Source of the DNA: Flavobacteriales bacterium
GTDB lineage: Bacteria > Bacteroidota > Bacteroidia > Flavobacteriales_F > PHOS-HE28
Reading direction: 5' to 3'
Length of the DNA stretch: 64,000 nt
NCBI GenBank assembly: GCA_016788205.1
Contig: JAEUTA010000003.1
Location: forward strand, 62,001-126,000
Both the position numbers and the translations under genes were made by a program. The notes under the pieces are model-generated. The model did no database searches. It was not told the DNA's origin and saw nothing but the letters and a program-made list of their open reading frames with translations. Positions 35,075-44,215 of the stretch are shown in pieces. The stretch's first letter is position 1. The number at the start of each line of letters is the position of its first letter.

Positions 35075-36001
35075 TCAATGGTGCTGCAGGCCGCACTGCT
35101 CATCGGCCCATTCCAGTTCGATGGTGGCGTGGTGGATGCCCATTTCCTGGAGCGCCTTACGCGCGGATGCTTTGGTCTCCAGCGCCAACTTCAGGTCGAC
35201 ATCCGCCACAACGAGGTGTACGGTATGGATGATGAAACTCCCGTCCAATGTCCAGGTATGCTGGTCGTGCAGGTCGGTCACGTGCGGGATGGTCATCAAC
35301 TTGCTGCGAACGGCCTGCATATCGAGGTTTGCCGGGATCTCCTGCATGAGGATGCCCGTGCCTTTGCGCAGCGTGCCCACCGCGTTGTACAGGATGAAAC
35401 AACTGATCGCGATGCTGAGCAGCGGATCCAGGATGGCCCACTTGGTGAAGTGGATGATGACACCACCGACGAGCACTGCCGCCCATCCGAGCACATCTTC
35501 CAACAAGTGGAGGTACGCGCCGCGTTCGTTCAGTGTTCCACCTCCGTGGAGCTTCCAAGCAGCAAAACCGTTCATCGCCAACCCGAACACCGCTATGCCG
35601 ACCATGCCCAGGGCATTCGGCTCGGAGGGAGCCCACAACTTAGGCACGGTGATCACCAACATGCCGATGGCTCCGGCGATGAGCACCAAGCTGGTGAGCC
35701 AGCCTCCCAACATGCTGTAACGGCCATAACCGTAGCTGTAGTGGGCATCACGGCCCTTCATCGCCACACGCTGCAGGTACCAGGCAGTACCCAGCACAAG
35801 ACAATCGCCGGCATCGTGGAATGCATCGGTAAGCACCGCGATACTGTCGGTCCACCAACCGCCAACGACCTCCACGAGTGTGAACGTGAGGTTGATGAAA
35901 AAGGCCAGGCCCAGTGCCTTGGCACCAGCCGCATGCACATGGCCATGGTCGTGACCGGCGTGGTCGTGCGAATGGTCGTGATGCCGGTGGTCGTGACCCA
36001 T
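35075..36001 (-). CDS. Cation diffusion facilitator (zinc/cobalt exporter)
   Basis: The protein has 308 residues. A His-rich N-terminus (MGHDHRHHDHSHDHAGHDHG) is followed by six membrane segments of a CDF exporter. The metal sites are HD/DxxxD-like: VLTDAFHDAGDCLVLG in the second segment and YLHLLEDVLGWAAVL in the fifth. The cytoplasmic C-terminal domain has HDQHTWTLDGSFIIHTVHLV. It exports Zn2+ (or Co2+/Cd2+) by proton antiport. The family and CzcD-like sites are clear; the exact metal is not. Minus-strand TACCTTCG promoter 8 nt upstream. Confidence 0.93.
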   Translation of the reverse strand: MGHDHRHHDHSHDHAGHDHGHVHAAGAKALGLAFFINLTFTLVEVVGGWWTDSIAVLTDAFHDAGDCLVLGTAWYLQRVAMKGRDAHYSYGYGRYSMLGGWLTSLVLIAGAIGMLVITVPKLWAPSEPNALGMVGIAVFGLAMNGFAAWKLHGGGTLNERGAYLHLLEDVLGWAAVLVGGVIIHFTKWAILDPLLSIAISCFILYNAVGTLRKGTGILMQEIPANLDMQAVRSKLMTIPHVTDLHDQHTWTLDGSFIIHTVHLVVADVDLKLALETKASARKALQEMGIHHATIELEWADEQCGLQHH

Positions 36002-36009
36002 ACTAAGGG

Positions 36010-36017
36010 CGAAGGTA
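36010..36017 (-). promoter_or_regulatory. -7 box TACCTTCG (minus strand) before the CDF exporter gene
   Basis: TACCTTCG lies 8 nt before ATG 36001 on the minus strand. Confidence 0.5.
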
Positions 36018-36033
36018 GGAGAGCCTATTCAGC

Positions 36034-37989
36034 TCAACCCACGATCACACGACCTGTCTTCTTCGCCAGCCGTTTCTTGGCTTCGCTCAGTTGCATGATC
36101 TCCTGTAACAGCGCCATCACGCCCAGTTCATCAGCCGTCTTCAACTCCTGCTGCCGCTCGATGATCATACGGTCCACGCGGCGTTCCTTCAGGATGTACA
36201 CGGCTTCTTGCAAGGCGTCGTGGAGTGCTTCGCTCTCGCGCTTCACATGGATCTTGTGTTTGTCTTTCCAGTTGGGGCTCAGCACATGTTTTTCGGTGAG
36301 CAGGTCGATGGCCGTATTGCGCCAATTCTCCTGCTCGTGCGTCACGTAGCGCGAGGTCTCGATCTGGGTGCCGAGGTTGCTCGCGTGCCGGTAGTCCAGA
36401 TACATCTCGCGGAAGATCGGCTCATCGAACAGGATGTCGTCCAAGGCGAGCAGCTCGAACATAAGCTCGGCCACACTGGTCTCTTCTTCGGTGGTGTTGC
36501 CAGCTTCATCCTGCACGGGTACGTTGATGCGCTCGTGCCCATAGCTCAGCAGCATGCGCAGCAGGTCACGCTCCTGTGGCGTTGTGCCCACATCCTCCAG
36601 CGTGGGCTGCGGCGCGGCAATGTCCGGCGCGAGATGCTCTTCAGGAATGGGCTGATCATCGCCGAGTTTCTTGCGGTACTGCTTGCGCAGCACCTTGTTC
36701 ATCTCGCTGATGAGTGCCTGCTCGTTGACCTGTAACAGGCGGCTGCACTGCTGGATGTACAACGAGCGCAAGACCAGATCCGGCACTAGCGCCACGCTCT
36801 CCACGATCTCGTGGATGGCTCCAGCCTTCTTCACCGGATCATCGCTCACCTCCTGCATCAGCAGGGTGGCCTTGAATACCAAGAAGTCCTGCGCGGTACC
36901 AGTGAGGTGTGCTGTTACTTCGCTACTGCTGTGGCTCCTGGCGAAACTGTCGGGGTCTTCGCCTTCGGGGAAGGTGACGACCTTCACGTTGAGGCCTTCC
37001 TTCAGCACCAGGTCGATCCCGCGCAGGCTGGCCTTCATGCCCGCCGCATCACCATCGTAGAGGATGGCCACGGTGGGCGCGTAGCGTTTGATCAGCCGCA
37101 CCTGTTCTTCGGTGAGGCTGGTGCCGCTGCTGGCCACCACGTTGGTGATGCCCGCCTGGTGTAGGCTGATCACATCGGTGTAGCCTTCCACCAGGTAGCA
37201 GAGGTTCTGCTCCACGATCGTCTTCTTCGCCTGATATACCCCGTACAGCGAACGGCTCTTGTTGTAGAGCACGCTCTCCGGACTGTTGAAGTACTTCGGT
37301 AGCTTCTTGTCGCTCTTCAACGTACGTGCACCGAAGGCGATGGGCTGGCCGCTAAGACCGAGGATGGGGAAGGTGACACGCCCCGCGAAGAAGTCCCATG
37401 GGGTGCGTGTTTCATCCTCTCGACGTTTGATCCAACCTGCTTTCTCCAACAGTTCCGGGTTGAACCCGTTGGCGATGGCGGCCTGCGCGAACTGGCTGCC
37501 ATACTCCGGCACATAGCCGAGTTGGAACGCCTTGATGGTGACATCCGAGAAGCCACGCTCGTGGAAGTAGGAGAGGCCGATGCGTTTGCCTTCGTCGGTG
37601 TTCCACAGTTGTTCCACGCTCCAGTTGAGCGCCCATTGCTGGATCACGCCGAGCGCTTCCCGTTCGCTCTGCTCGATCTGCTGCTCAGGGGACTGCTCCT
37701 CTTCCGGCAGGTCGATGTTGTACCGCTTGGCCAGCCACTTGATCGCTTCAACGTAGCTGAGGTGCTCGTGCTTCTGCAGGAAAGTGATGCTGTCCCCTGC
37801 CTCGCCACAGCCGAAACACTTGTAGATGCCCAGGTTCGGGCTCACGTTGAAGCTCGGCGTCTTCTCGTTGTGGAACGGACACAACCCCAAGAAGCGCGGC
37901 CCCTTGCGTTTCAATGCCACGAACTCACCCACCACCTCCTCCACGCGGGCGGCGTCCTTCACTTGTTGTATGGCGTGGGGGGCGATCAT
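36034..37989 (-). CDS. dnaG: DNA primase DnaG
   Basis: The protein has 651 residues. CHC2 zinc-binding domain (about 35-70: LCPFHNEKTPSFNVSP, IYKCFGCGEAGD), RNA polymerase domain with GRVTFPILGLSGQPIAFGAR, and TOPRIM domain with NLCYLVEGYTDVISLHQAGI and AILYDGDAAGMKASLRG are seen. The C-terminal region is the helicase-interacting domain, longer and more acidic than in enterobacteria but usual for Bacteroidota. It makes RNA primers for replication with DnaB. All catalytic acidic residues (E of VEGYTD; D-x-D of YDGDAAG) are present. Confidence 0.96.
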   Translation of the reverse strand: MIAPHAIQQVKDAARVEEVVGEFVALKRKGPRFLGLCPFHNEKTPSFNVSPNLGIYKCFGCGEAGDSITFLQKHEHLSYVEAIKWLAKRYNIDLPEEEQSPEQQIEQSEREALGVIQQWALNWSVEQLWNTDEGKRIGLSYFHERGFSDVTIKAFQLGYVPEYGSQFAQAAIANGFNPELLEKAGWIKRREDETRTPWDFFAGRVTFPILGLSGQPIAFGARTLKSDKKLPKYFNSPESVLYNKSRSLYGVYQAKKTIVEQNLCYLVEGYTDVISLHQAGITNVVASSGTSLTEEQVRLIKRYAPTVAILYDGDAAGMKASLRGIDLVLKEGLNVKVVTFPEGEDPDSFARSHSSSEVTAHLTGTAQDFLVFKATLLMQEVSDDPVKKAGAIHEIVESVALVPDLVLRSLYIQQCSRLLQVNEQALISEMNKVLRKQYRKKLGDDQPIPEEHLAPDIAAPQPTLEDVGTTPQERDLLRMLLSYGHERINVPVQDEAGNTTEEETSVAELMFELLALDDILFDEPIFREMYLDYRHASNLGTQIETSRYVTHEQENWRNTAIDLLTEKHVLSPNWKDKHKIHVKRESEALHDALQEAVYILKERRVDRMIIERQQELKTADELGVMALLQEIMQLSEAKKRLAKKTGRVIVG

Positions 37990-38160
37990 CGGGTAAGTTC
38001 TGCCGGTGGATCGGCGGGAGTAGTGCGGAAAAGGGTCGTGAATTTACCAGCCCGTGGCCATCGGCTTTACCAGAAACACGCGTCCCGAACGCATCGACAG
38101 CGGGCTATGCATCGGGGTCCGGCCCCCTAGGCCTTGTGCCTCACGGACTTGTGGCGCGCT

Positions 38161-38583
38161 CTACTGGCGCACCACGTTCCCCATGTTATCGTAGACGACA
38201 CGCTTGATCGCCTTGCCGGTAGTGTCCGCGAACACCCATTCTCCGACCGGTTTGCCGTGCAGATGCTGGCCTTTATAGTAGGTGATGCTGTTCGCGTGGA
38301 ACACTTCGACAGCCCCTTCCTCAACCCCGTTCACATAATTGGTACGGCTGCGAAGCACGCCGTTCGGGAATCGCGATACCCATAGACCGTGGCGCTTGCC
38401 GTTCCGCATCATGCCTTCCATTTCCCCGCCAGCTCGCAGAGGGACTATCTGGTGACCGTCTGGAGCGCGTGAAGATGCCTTGACGGTATCCGCCGCCGCC
38501 GCGTTGGGCTGTGCGTCCTTCTTCGGGGTGCCGGTGCACGACGCGGACATCGCGAGGATGAGAAGAGGGATGAGCCGTTTCAT
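38161..38583 (-). CDS. MORN/YwqK-repeat lipoprotein
   Basis: The protein has 140 residues with a lipoprotein signal (MKRLIPLLILAMSASC). After a low-complexity linker come three to four MORN-like YwqK repeats (GGEMEGMMRNGKRHGLWVSR, NGVLRSRTNYVNGVEEGAVE, GKPVGEWVFADTTGK). These repeats are usual in Bacteroidota surface lipoproteins; YwqK homologues are sometimes labelled antitoxins, but nothing here supports a toxin-antitoxin pair. Its start overlaps the stop of the polyprenyl synthetase gene by 4 bp, so the two are coupled. Confidence 0.8.
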   Translation of the reverse strand: MKRLIPLLILAMSASCTGTPKKDAQPNAAAADTVKASSRAPDGHQIVPLRAGGEMEGMMRNGKRHGLWVSRFPNGVLRSRTNYVNGVEEGAVEVFHANSITYYKGQHLHGKPVGEWVFADTTGKAIKRVVYDNMGNVVRQ

Positions 38584-39554
38584 TTCGTTCGTTCTACGGT
38601 GAGTTCGACGAGTCCTTCGAGCGCGTCGCGCGCTTCGTTCTGCGGGAAGGAGCGCAACTCGACAAGGGCTTTGTCGCGATACTCGTACATGCGCTTGTTG
38701 GCGTGGTCGATGCCGCCTACGACGCTCACTTTATGAACGAGTTGTGCGACCGCATCATTGTCGTCGTTCCTGTTCTTCACCACATCCACCATCCAACGGC
38801 GGTCGGCACTATCCACGTTCCGCAGTGCATGGATCAGTGGAAGGGTGAGCTTCTTCTCCTTGATGTCCAAACCGGTGGGTTTGCCGGTGTCCTTACCGGA
38901 ACCATAGTCGAAAAGATCGTCTTTGATCTGGAACGCTATGCCCGTGTACTCGCCGAATAGCCGCATGCGCTCCACCTCCTCCGGCGGCCGTCCAGCAGCG
39001 CTCGTCCCGCTCGCACAGCACGCAGCGATGAGGCTCGCCGTCTTCTTACGGATGATGTCGAAATAGACGTCCTCGCTGAAGTTCAGGCCGCGCGTCTTCT
39101 CCAGCTGGAGCAGTTCGCCCTCGCTCATCTCACGTACGGCATGACTCACGATACGCAGCAGTTCGAATTCACCCTTGTCAATGGCGAGCAACAGTCCGCG
39201 ACTGAGCAGGTAATCGCCAACGAGCACGGCGATCTTGTTCTTCCAGAGGGCATTGATGCTGAAGAAACCACGCCGCATGTTCGCGTCGTCCACGACGTCA
39301 TCGTGCACCAGCGTTGCCGTGTGCAGCAGTTCGATAAGGCTGGCGGCCACGAAAGCACTTTCACCCACCGGTCCGAATTGACGTGCGCTCAGAAGGGTGA
39401 ACATCGGGCGCATCTGCTTGCCTTTGCGCTTGACGATGTAGTGCATGATGCGGTCCAGCAGCGCGGTCTTGCTGCGCATGGCTTCGCGGAAGTGGGGCTC
39501 GAAAGCCTGCATCTCCGCCGCTATGGGGCGTTGAAGCTCGTCGAAGGATCGCAT
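38580..39554 (-). CDS. Trans-isoprenyl (polyprenyl) diphosphate synthase
   Basis: The protein has 324 residues and makes long-chain polyprenyl diphosphate, probably the menaquinone side chain, from FPP and IPP. First aspartate-rich motif in LVHDDVVDDANMRRG, second in IAFQIKDDLFDYGSGKDTG, with KGKQMRPMFTLLSAR at the IPP site. Small residues before the first motif suggest a long product, but chain length is not certain. The start at 39554 gives MRSFDELQRPIAAEM; the open frame continues to 39668 without family resemblance. It is divergent from the barrel gene at 39684. Confidence 0.93.
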   Translation of the reverse strand: MRSFDELQRPIAAEMQAFEPHFREAMRSKTALLDRIMHYIVKRKGKQMRPMFTLLSARQFGPVGESAFVAASLIELLHTATLVHDDVVDDANMRRGFFSINALWKNKIAVLVGDYLLSRGLLLAIDKGEFELLRIVSHAVREMSEGELLQLEKTRGLNFSEDVYFDIIRKKTASLIAACCASGTSAAGRPPEEVERMRLFGEYTGIAFQIKDDLFDYGSGKDTGKPTGLDIKEKKLTLPLIHALRNVDSADRRWMVDVVKNRNDDNDAVAQLVHKVSVVGGIDHANKRMYEYRDKALVELRSFPQNEARDALEGLVELTVERTK

Positions 39555-39669
39555 GGCGGTGGTGCGGGCAACGGTCGCTGACCGGGGTGGCAAAGATGGG
39601 GCTCGTGGCCCGCCGAAGGACAACCCAACGCATATACCCCCGTCCATTGGGAAGTGCAGCCTCGCCACC

Positions 39670-39677
39670 TACCTTCG
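39670..39677 (+). promoter_or_regulatory. -7 box TACCTTCG, 6 nt before the barrel gene
   Basis: TACCTTCG at 39670-39677 is followed by ATG 39684 after 6 nt, and rules out the upstream GTG at 39654. Confidence 0.5.
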
Positions 39678-39683
39678 CTGAAC

Positions 39684-40406
39684 ATGACCTGCTGGACCTC
39701 CCTTTTGCGCCGTAGCCTGCCCTTGGTAGCCTTGCTCGTATGTCTTCAAACCATGGCACAGCCGGGAAAGACCAAAGTGGTCCTCTACAAGGACAGGCTC
39801 GCGGCGGCTTTCGATACGGTGGACTGCGTGAAGAACGTGGTGAAGATCAACCCGCTGCTCTTCTTCCGTGGCGAGATCCCCATTTACTACGAGCGTGCCA
39901 TCACACCCAAGCTGAGCCTAGAGGCCGGGATCGGTGTGACCCTCAGGAACTATCTCGCACTTTCGTTCACGGGAGATGACGCCGATGATTTCGGTGCTGG
40001 AACGGAGATCATACCTCGACTCAGTTTCAACGCGGGATTCCGGTATTACCTGACGGATGATCTGGAACCCCAGGGGGCGTATACGCAGATCAGCTTCGCT
40101 CACCTGAACTACACGAAGGATATTCGAACGAAAGGTCTGAACGGCGAATTCACCGATGTGAAACTTCGTGATGACCGGACCTATAACGATGTTCGCCTCC
40201 TCTTCGGCTATCAAATGCTGAGCAGCAACAGCAACTGGATGTTCGATGTCTATGGTGGACCTGCATTCCGCGACCGGTTCAATGTGAAGGTGCAGGAGCG
40301 ACTGGATCTCACCGGCGAACGACCAACGTGGGCCTACACCGTGGAAGAATCGAAGGATCAGACCGTGGCGTTCTTCCTGGGTGTGAAGATCGGGATGGGC
40401 TTTTGA
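39684..40406 (+). CDS. Outer-membrane beta-barrel protein (DUF3575-like)
   Basis: The protein has 240 residues. MTCWTSLLRRSLPLVALLVC then LQTMAQ forms the signal peptide. The mature part has KNVVKINPLLFFRGEIPIYY, LSLEAGIGVTLRNYLALSF, RLSFNAGFRYYLTDD and ends VAFFLGVKIGMGF. It resembles the small DUF3575-like barrels of Bacteroidota. Function unknown. It is convergent with rlmN, 51 bp away. Confidence 0.75.
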   Translation: MTCWTSLLRRSLPLVALLVCLQTMAQPGKTKVVLYKDRLAAAFDTVDCVKNVVKINPLLFFRGEIPIYYERAITPKLSLEAGIGVTLRNYLALSFTGDDADDFGAGTEIIPRLSFNAGFRYYLTDDLEPQGAYTQISFAHLNYTKDIRTKGLNGEFTDVKLRDDRTYNDVRLLFGYQMLSSNSNWMFDVYGGPAFRDRFNVKVQERLDLTGERPTWAYTVEESKDQTVAFFLGVKIGMGF

Positions 40407-40457
40407 CGAGCGCGCGGATACGTGATCGGTGAACGCGCTCACCGCATCACGGAATCG

Positions 40458-41528
40458 CTATTTCATCACACGCTCACCGTCCTTCAGCGCGGGCTCGTTC
40501 TTGTTCGCCAGCTGACCGCACGCCGCATCGATGTCCCGGCCACGGCTTCTGCGGATGCGCGCAACAATGCCCTTCTTGTCCAAGTATTGCTGGAAGGCCT
40601 CCGCATCTTTCGCTTCCGTGCGACCATAACCACCGGCGTCGATGGGGTTGTACTCGATCAAATTCACCTTCGCGTGCACATCGCTGGCATACTTCACCAG
40701 TTCCTGCGCATCGGCCAATGAATCATTGAAGCCCTTGAGCAAGATGTATTCGAAGGTGACATCGTGGCGCGTAACGCGTGTGTAGTAACGCAGTGCATCC
40801 TTCAGATCAGCCAGTGAATTCTGCTCGTTGATGGGCATGATGCGATCGCGCTTCTCATCGTTCGCTGCGTGGAGCGAAAGGGCCAGGTTGAAGCGCGCGC
40901 CGTCATCCGCCAGCTTGCGGATCATCTTGGCGATGCCCGCCGTGCTCACCGTGATGCGTCGCGCGCCTATGCCCAGCCCATCTTCCGCCGTGATGCGTTC
41001 GGCGCTGCGCAGGGTGTTGGCGTAGTTGAGCAAGGGTTCGCCCATGCCCATGTACACGATGTTGGTCAGGCCTTCCTTGTAGTACTTGTGCGCCAACTCA
41101 TCGATCAGCACCACCTGGTCCACGATCTCGGCAGCATCCAGGTTGCGGATGCGTTTCAACTTTCCCGTAGCACAGAAGCTGCACGTGAGGCTGCATCCGA
41201 TCTGGCTGCTTATGCAAGCCGTCAAGCGCGTCGGCGTCGGGATCAGCACGCCTTCCACCACATGACCGTCCCAGGTCTTGAAGGCACACTTCACCGTACC
41301 GTCCTGGCTGCGCTGTTCTTCCACCAAGGTGAGCGGCCGCATCACCGTTCGCTCTGCCAGCGCTGCTCGGAACGCCTTGGGCAGATCGCTCATGTCATCG
41401 AACGAACGAGCTTTCTTCTTCCACAGCCACTCCCAAAGCTGCTTGGCGCGGTAGGGTTTCTCACCGAGCTCCGCAACGAGGGTCTTGGTCTCCTCCAGGG
41501 TAAGCTCGCGGATGTCGGTGGTTGCCAT
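40458..41528 (-). CDS. rlmN: 23S rRNA (adenine2503-C2)/tRNA methyltransferase RlmN
   Basis: The protein has 356 residues and is a radical-SAM enzyme. The 4Fe-4S motif CxxxCxxC is in GCSLTCSFCATGKLKR, the methyl-carrying cysteines are in VKCAFKTWDG and IDAACGQLAN, and MGMGEPLLNYANTLRSAERI is the SAM-binding GEP motif. It methylates C2 of A2503 in 23S rRNA and A37 of some tRNAs. Monocistronic, with TATCTTTA 4 nt before the ATG. Confidence 0.96.
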   Translation of the reverse strand: MATTDIRELTLEETKTLVAELGEKPYRAKQLWEWLWKKKARSFDDMSDLPKAFRAALAERTVMRPLTLVEEQRSQDGTVKCAFKTWDGHVVEGVLIPTPTRLTACISSQIGCSLTCSFCATGKLKRIRNLDAAEIVDQVVLIDELAHKYYKEGLTNIVYMGMGEPLLNYANTLRSAERITAEDGLGIGARRITVSTAGIAKMIRKLADDGARFNLALSLHAANDEKRDRIMPINEQNSLADLKDALRYYTRVTRHDVTFEYILLKGFNDSLADAQELVKYASDVHAKVNLIEYNPIDAGGYGRTEAKDAEAFQQYLDKKGIVARIRRSRGRDIDAACGQLANKNEPALKDGERVMK

Positions 41529-41532
41529 TCGG

Positions 41533-41540
41533 TAAAGATA
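41533..41540 (-). promoter_or_regulatory. -7 box TATCTTTA (minus strand), 4 nt before rlmN
   Basis: TATCTTTA is one base from TAnnTTTG and ends 4 nt before ATG 41528. Confidence 0.45.
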
Positions 41541-41545
41541 CCGGG

Positions 41546-42208
41546 TCAGGCGAGGAGGATCTCCGCGATCCTCAGGTCGATGGGCGTAGTCACTTTCACG
41601 TTATTCTCTTCACCGGGCACCAAATGGATGGCGTTCCCGTGACGCTCTACCAACGTTGCCTCATCCGTGAAAGCCGCATCGTACGGCGCTTCGAAGGCCT
41701 TCCGTAAGAGCTCCACGCGAAAACATTGTGGCGTCTGCACGGCCCGCAACATGGACCGGTCAATGGCTTTGCTGCTGTCACCATCCACTTGACGCACGGA
41801 TGACGTGATGGGCATCACCGGGATCGCAGCACCATGTTCTTCCGCTGCTGCGAAACACCGCGCGATCAATTCCTTGCTCACCAGCGGGCGTACACCATCG
41901 TGCACGGCAACGAGACCGTCGCCTTTCACGGCTGCCAGCCCGTTCCGGGTGGAATGGAAGCGCTCTTCGCCGCCCACAACCACCTGATGCTCGATCAGGA
42001 ACCCATGGCCGATGCAGAGTGCTTTCCAGATGGAGACCTGCGCTTCGGGCAGCACGACGATGATCGGCATGGCCGGGTCGAACGCGTGGAACGCTTCGAT
42101 GGTCCAACAAAGCAGCGGTTTGCCCTTCACCAGCATGAACTGCTTGGGGATGGGACCGCCCATGCGCTTGCCGGAGCCGCCTGCTACGATGATGGTGGAA
42201 CGTTGCAC
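41546..42208 (-). CDS. ispD: 2-C-methyl-D-erythritol 4-phosphate cytidylyltransferase
   Basis: The protein has 220 residues of the MEP isoprenoid pathway (CTP + MEP to CDP-ME). Nucleotide-binding start STIIVAGGSGKRMGGPIPKQ, catalytic region GGEERFHSTRNGLAAV, VAVHDGVRPLVSK and AVQTPQCFRVELL, EATLVERHG are as in IspD. The frame opens at TTG 42229; GTG 42208 gives the normal family N-terminus. Together with ispG at the right edge it shows that the organism uses the MEP pathway. It is 17 bp from rlmN on the same strand. Confidence 0.94.
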   Translation of the reverse strand: MQRSTIIVAGGSGKRMGGPIPKQFMLVKGKPLLCWTIEAFHAFDPAMPIIVVLPEAQVSIWKALCIGHGFLIEHQVVVGGEERFHSTRNGLAAVKGDGLVAVHDGVRPLVSKELIARCFAAAEEHGAAIPVMPITSSVRQVDGDSSKAIDRSMLRAVQTPQCFRVELLRKAFEAPYDAAFTDEATLVERHGNAIHLVPGEENNVKVTTPIDLRIAEILLA

Positions 42209-42220
42209 GGGAGTGTGAAT

Positions 42221-42322
42221 TAACCGCAAAGACGCAAGGCGCGCAAAGAAGGATCTGAAATGAGAAAGCCACAGGATCCCTGTGGCTTTCTTGGCGCTCT
42301 CTGCGCCTTTGCGGTGAACTCT
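42221..42322. repeat. Imperfect inverted repeat containing a perfect terminator hairpin
   Basis: Two arms of about 28 nt (left 42221-42249, starting TTAACCGCAAAGACGC; right 42290-42320, whose complement starts TTCACCGCAAAGGCGC) face each other across a perfect 13-bp stem hairpin AGAAAGCCACAGG/CCTGTGGCTTTCT (42263-42275, 42279-42291). The central hairpin can terminate queA transcripts. The 'CCGCAAAGRCGC' arms resemble a repeat family I have seen between genes in many unrelated genomes. Confidence 0.6.
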
Positions 42323-42325
42323 TCT

Positions 42326-43375
42326 TCAGATGATCAACATCGCGTCCCCGTAGCTGAAGAAGCGGTACTTCTCCTTGATGGCCACTTTGTATGCGTTCCA
42401 CACATGGTCGTAACCACCGAAGGCAGCCACCTGCATCAGCAGCGTGCTCTCGGGCATGTGGAAGTTGGTGATCATGCTGTCGGCGATGCTGAAGTCGTAA
42501 GGCGGGAAGATGAACTTGTTCGTCCACCCGTTGTAGGGCTTCATGTGGTTCATCGTGCTCACGCTGCTCTCGATGGCGCGCATGGTGGTGGTGCCTACGC
42601 AGCACACACGCTTGCGGGCGTCCTTCGCCTTGTTCACGATGTCGCAGGCCTCGCGATCGATGAGCACCTGCTCGCTGTCGGTCTTGTGTTTGGTGAGGTC
42701 TTCCACTTCCACCGGGCGGAACGTGCCCAGGCCGATGTGCAGGGTGACCTCCGCGAAGTTGATGCCCTTCAGCTCCATGCGCTTCATCAGCTCGCGGCTG
42801 AAGTGCAGGCCTGCGGTGGGGGCAGCGACCGCACCTTCGTGTTTGGCGAAAATGGTCTGGTAGCGCTCGGCATCGCTCGGCTCTGTCTCGCGCTTGATGT
42901 AGCGTGGAAGCGGGGTTTCACCCATCTCGGTGATCGCGGCCTTGAACTCCTCGTACGTGCCGTCGAACAGGAAACGCAGCGTGCGACCGCGGCTCGTGGT
43001 GTTGTCGATCACTTCAGCGACCAACTCATCGTCCTTGCCGAAGTAGAGCTTGTTGCCGATCCGGATCTTGCGGGCGGGGTCCACGATCACATCCCACAGC
43101 AGGCTGTCGCGGTTCAGTTCGCGCAACATGAACACCTCGATCTTGGCTCCGGTCTTCTCCTTGTTGCCCCACATGCGCGCAGGGAACACTTTGGTGTTGT
43201 TCAGGATGAAGGTGTCGCCCTCGTCGAAGTAGTCCAGGATGTTCTTGAACTTCTTGTGCTCGATCTTCCCGTCTTTGCGGTGGAGCACCATCAGCTTGCT
43301 GCCGTCGCGGTCCTTGGTGGGGTAAAGAGCGATCTGCTCCTTGGGCAGGGCGAATTTGAAAGCGGTAAGTTTCAT
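42326..43375 (-). CDS. queA: S-adenosylmethionine:tRNA ribosyltransferase-isomerase QueA
   Basis: The protein has 349 residues. It transfers ribose from SAM to preQ1-modified tRNA to form epoxyqueuosine. [59 protein letters not shown], and the C-terminal [19 protein letters not shown] are diagnostic. Its place near truB, uppP and ftsX is the standard Bacteroidota order. A TATCTTCG box lies 46 nt upstream. Confidence 0.96.
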   Translation of the reverse strand: MKLTAFKFALPKEQIALYPTKDRDGSKLMVLHRKDGKIEHKKFKNILDYFDEGDTFILNNTKVFPARMWGNKEKTGAKIEVFMLRELNRDSLLWDVIVDPARKIRIGNKLYFGKDDELVAEVIDNTTSRGRTLRFLFDGTYEEFKAAITEMGETPLPRYIKRETEPSDAERYQTIFAKHEGAVAAPTAGLHFSRELMKRMELKGINFAEVTLHIGLGTFRPVEVEDLTKHKTDSEQVLIDREACDIVNKAKDARKRVCCVGTTTMRAIESSVSTMNHMKPYNGWTNKFIFPPYDFSIADSMITNFHMPESTLLMQVAAFGGYDHVWNAYKVAIKEKYRFFSYGDAMLII

Positions 43376-43421
43376 GGGGTTTGGGCGGGCTTACTGGGCC
43401 GGGCCTGGGAGTTTGGGGCGC

Positions 43422-43429
43422 CGAAGATA
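43422..43429 (-). promoter_or_regulatory. -7 box TATCTTCG (minus strand) before queA
   Basis: TATCTTCG, 46 nt upstream of the queA ATG, is one base from consensus. It shows that queA can be transcribed separately from truB. Confidence 0.4.
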
Positions 43430-43501
43430 GTGTGATCGCGAAGCGAATGTTAAACCATCTGATGGCCAGCGAATTATCCTGTTGATAACCCTCTTTAGGG
43501 C

Positions 43502-44215
43502 TTACTTGATGTAGGGTGCGATACGCTCCGACCACTGCGCCGGGGTATGGGCATCCTGCACATCATATTCGCCGATTCGCGTGCGTCGAAGAGCGGAGAG
43601 GTGTGCCCCACAACCCAGGACCTGCCCGATGTCGTGCGCCAACGAGCGGATGTAGGTGCCCTTGCTCACATGCACCTCGAAGTCCACCTCCGCACCACGA
43701 ATGGCGGTCACTTCCAGCGCGGTGACATTCACCATCACCGGTTTCATCTCCACTAGGTGCGCACGTTCGCTGTCGCGGGCTAGGAAATAGGCGCGTTCAC
43801 CTTCGAAACGCTTGGCGCTGTAGTTCGGCGGACGTTGTTCGATGGTACCAACGAAACGCGCGAAGGCGGAGCGGATCGTCGCATCATCCAAGTGCTCCCA
43901 AGGTCCGCCGGGCACGATCGCGGTCTCTAAGTCGTAGCTCGGTGTGGTGCTCCCTAGGGTGATCGTTCCGGTGTAGGCCTTTTCGGCGCCGGTGATGAAC
44001 GGCAGTTTCTTGGTGAAGGGTCCGTAGGCGAGGATCAACAACCCACTGGCCAAAGGATCAAGTGTGCCAGCGTGGCCCACCTTGATCTTCCTGCCCGCGG
44101 CGATGCGCATGGCACCGCGTAGCTTGCCAACCACATCGAAGCTCGTCCACGTGAGCGGCTTGTCAACGAGGACCAGGCCGCCGGTTTCCGGGGTGAAGTC
44201 GAAGTCAGCGGTCAT
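43502..44215 (-). CDS. truB: tRNA pseudouridine(55) synthase TruB
   Basis: The protein has 237 residues and makes pseudouridine 55 in the tRNA T-loop. GGLVLVDKPLTWTSFDV, catalytic Asp in VGHAGTLDPLASGLL, then RPPNYSAKRFEGERAY and SKGTYIRSLAHDIGQVLG are the TruB motifs. Start at ATG 44215, which overlaps the stop of the upstream 109-residue gene by 4 bp; the frame is open to 44248. Part of the ftsX-to-truB operon. Confidence 0.95.
   Translation of the reverse strand: MTADFDFTPETGGLVLVDKPLTWTSFDVVGKLRGAMRIAAGRKIKVGHAGTLDPLASGLLILAYGPFTKKLPFITGAEKAYTGTITLGSTTPSYDLETAIVPGGPWEHLDDATIRSAFARFVGTIEQRPPNYSAKRFEGERAYFLARDSERAHLVEMKPVMVNVTALEVTAIRGAEVDFEVHVSKGTYIRSLAHDIGQVLGCGAHLSALRRTRIGEYDVQDAHTPAQWSERIAPYIK

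Noticed and set aside
35045..36349. Plus-strand frame of 434 codons across the CDF exporter and dnaG end
   Set aside because: Antisense to two well-supported minus-strand genes; its product is His/Gln-rich and matches no family.
38161..38583. Toxin-antitoxin assignment for the YwqK-repeat lipoprotein
   Set aside because: There is a lipoprotein signal and no neighbouring toxin gene; MORN repeats alone do not indicate an antitoxin.
42260..43435. Plus-strand frame of 391 codons opposite queA
   Set aside because: Shadow of queA in a high-GC background; composition biased to Val, Leu, His.
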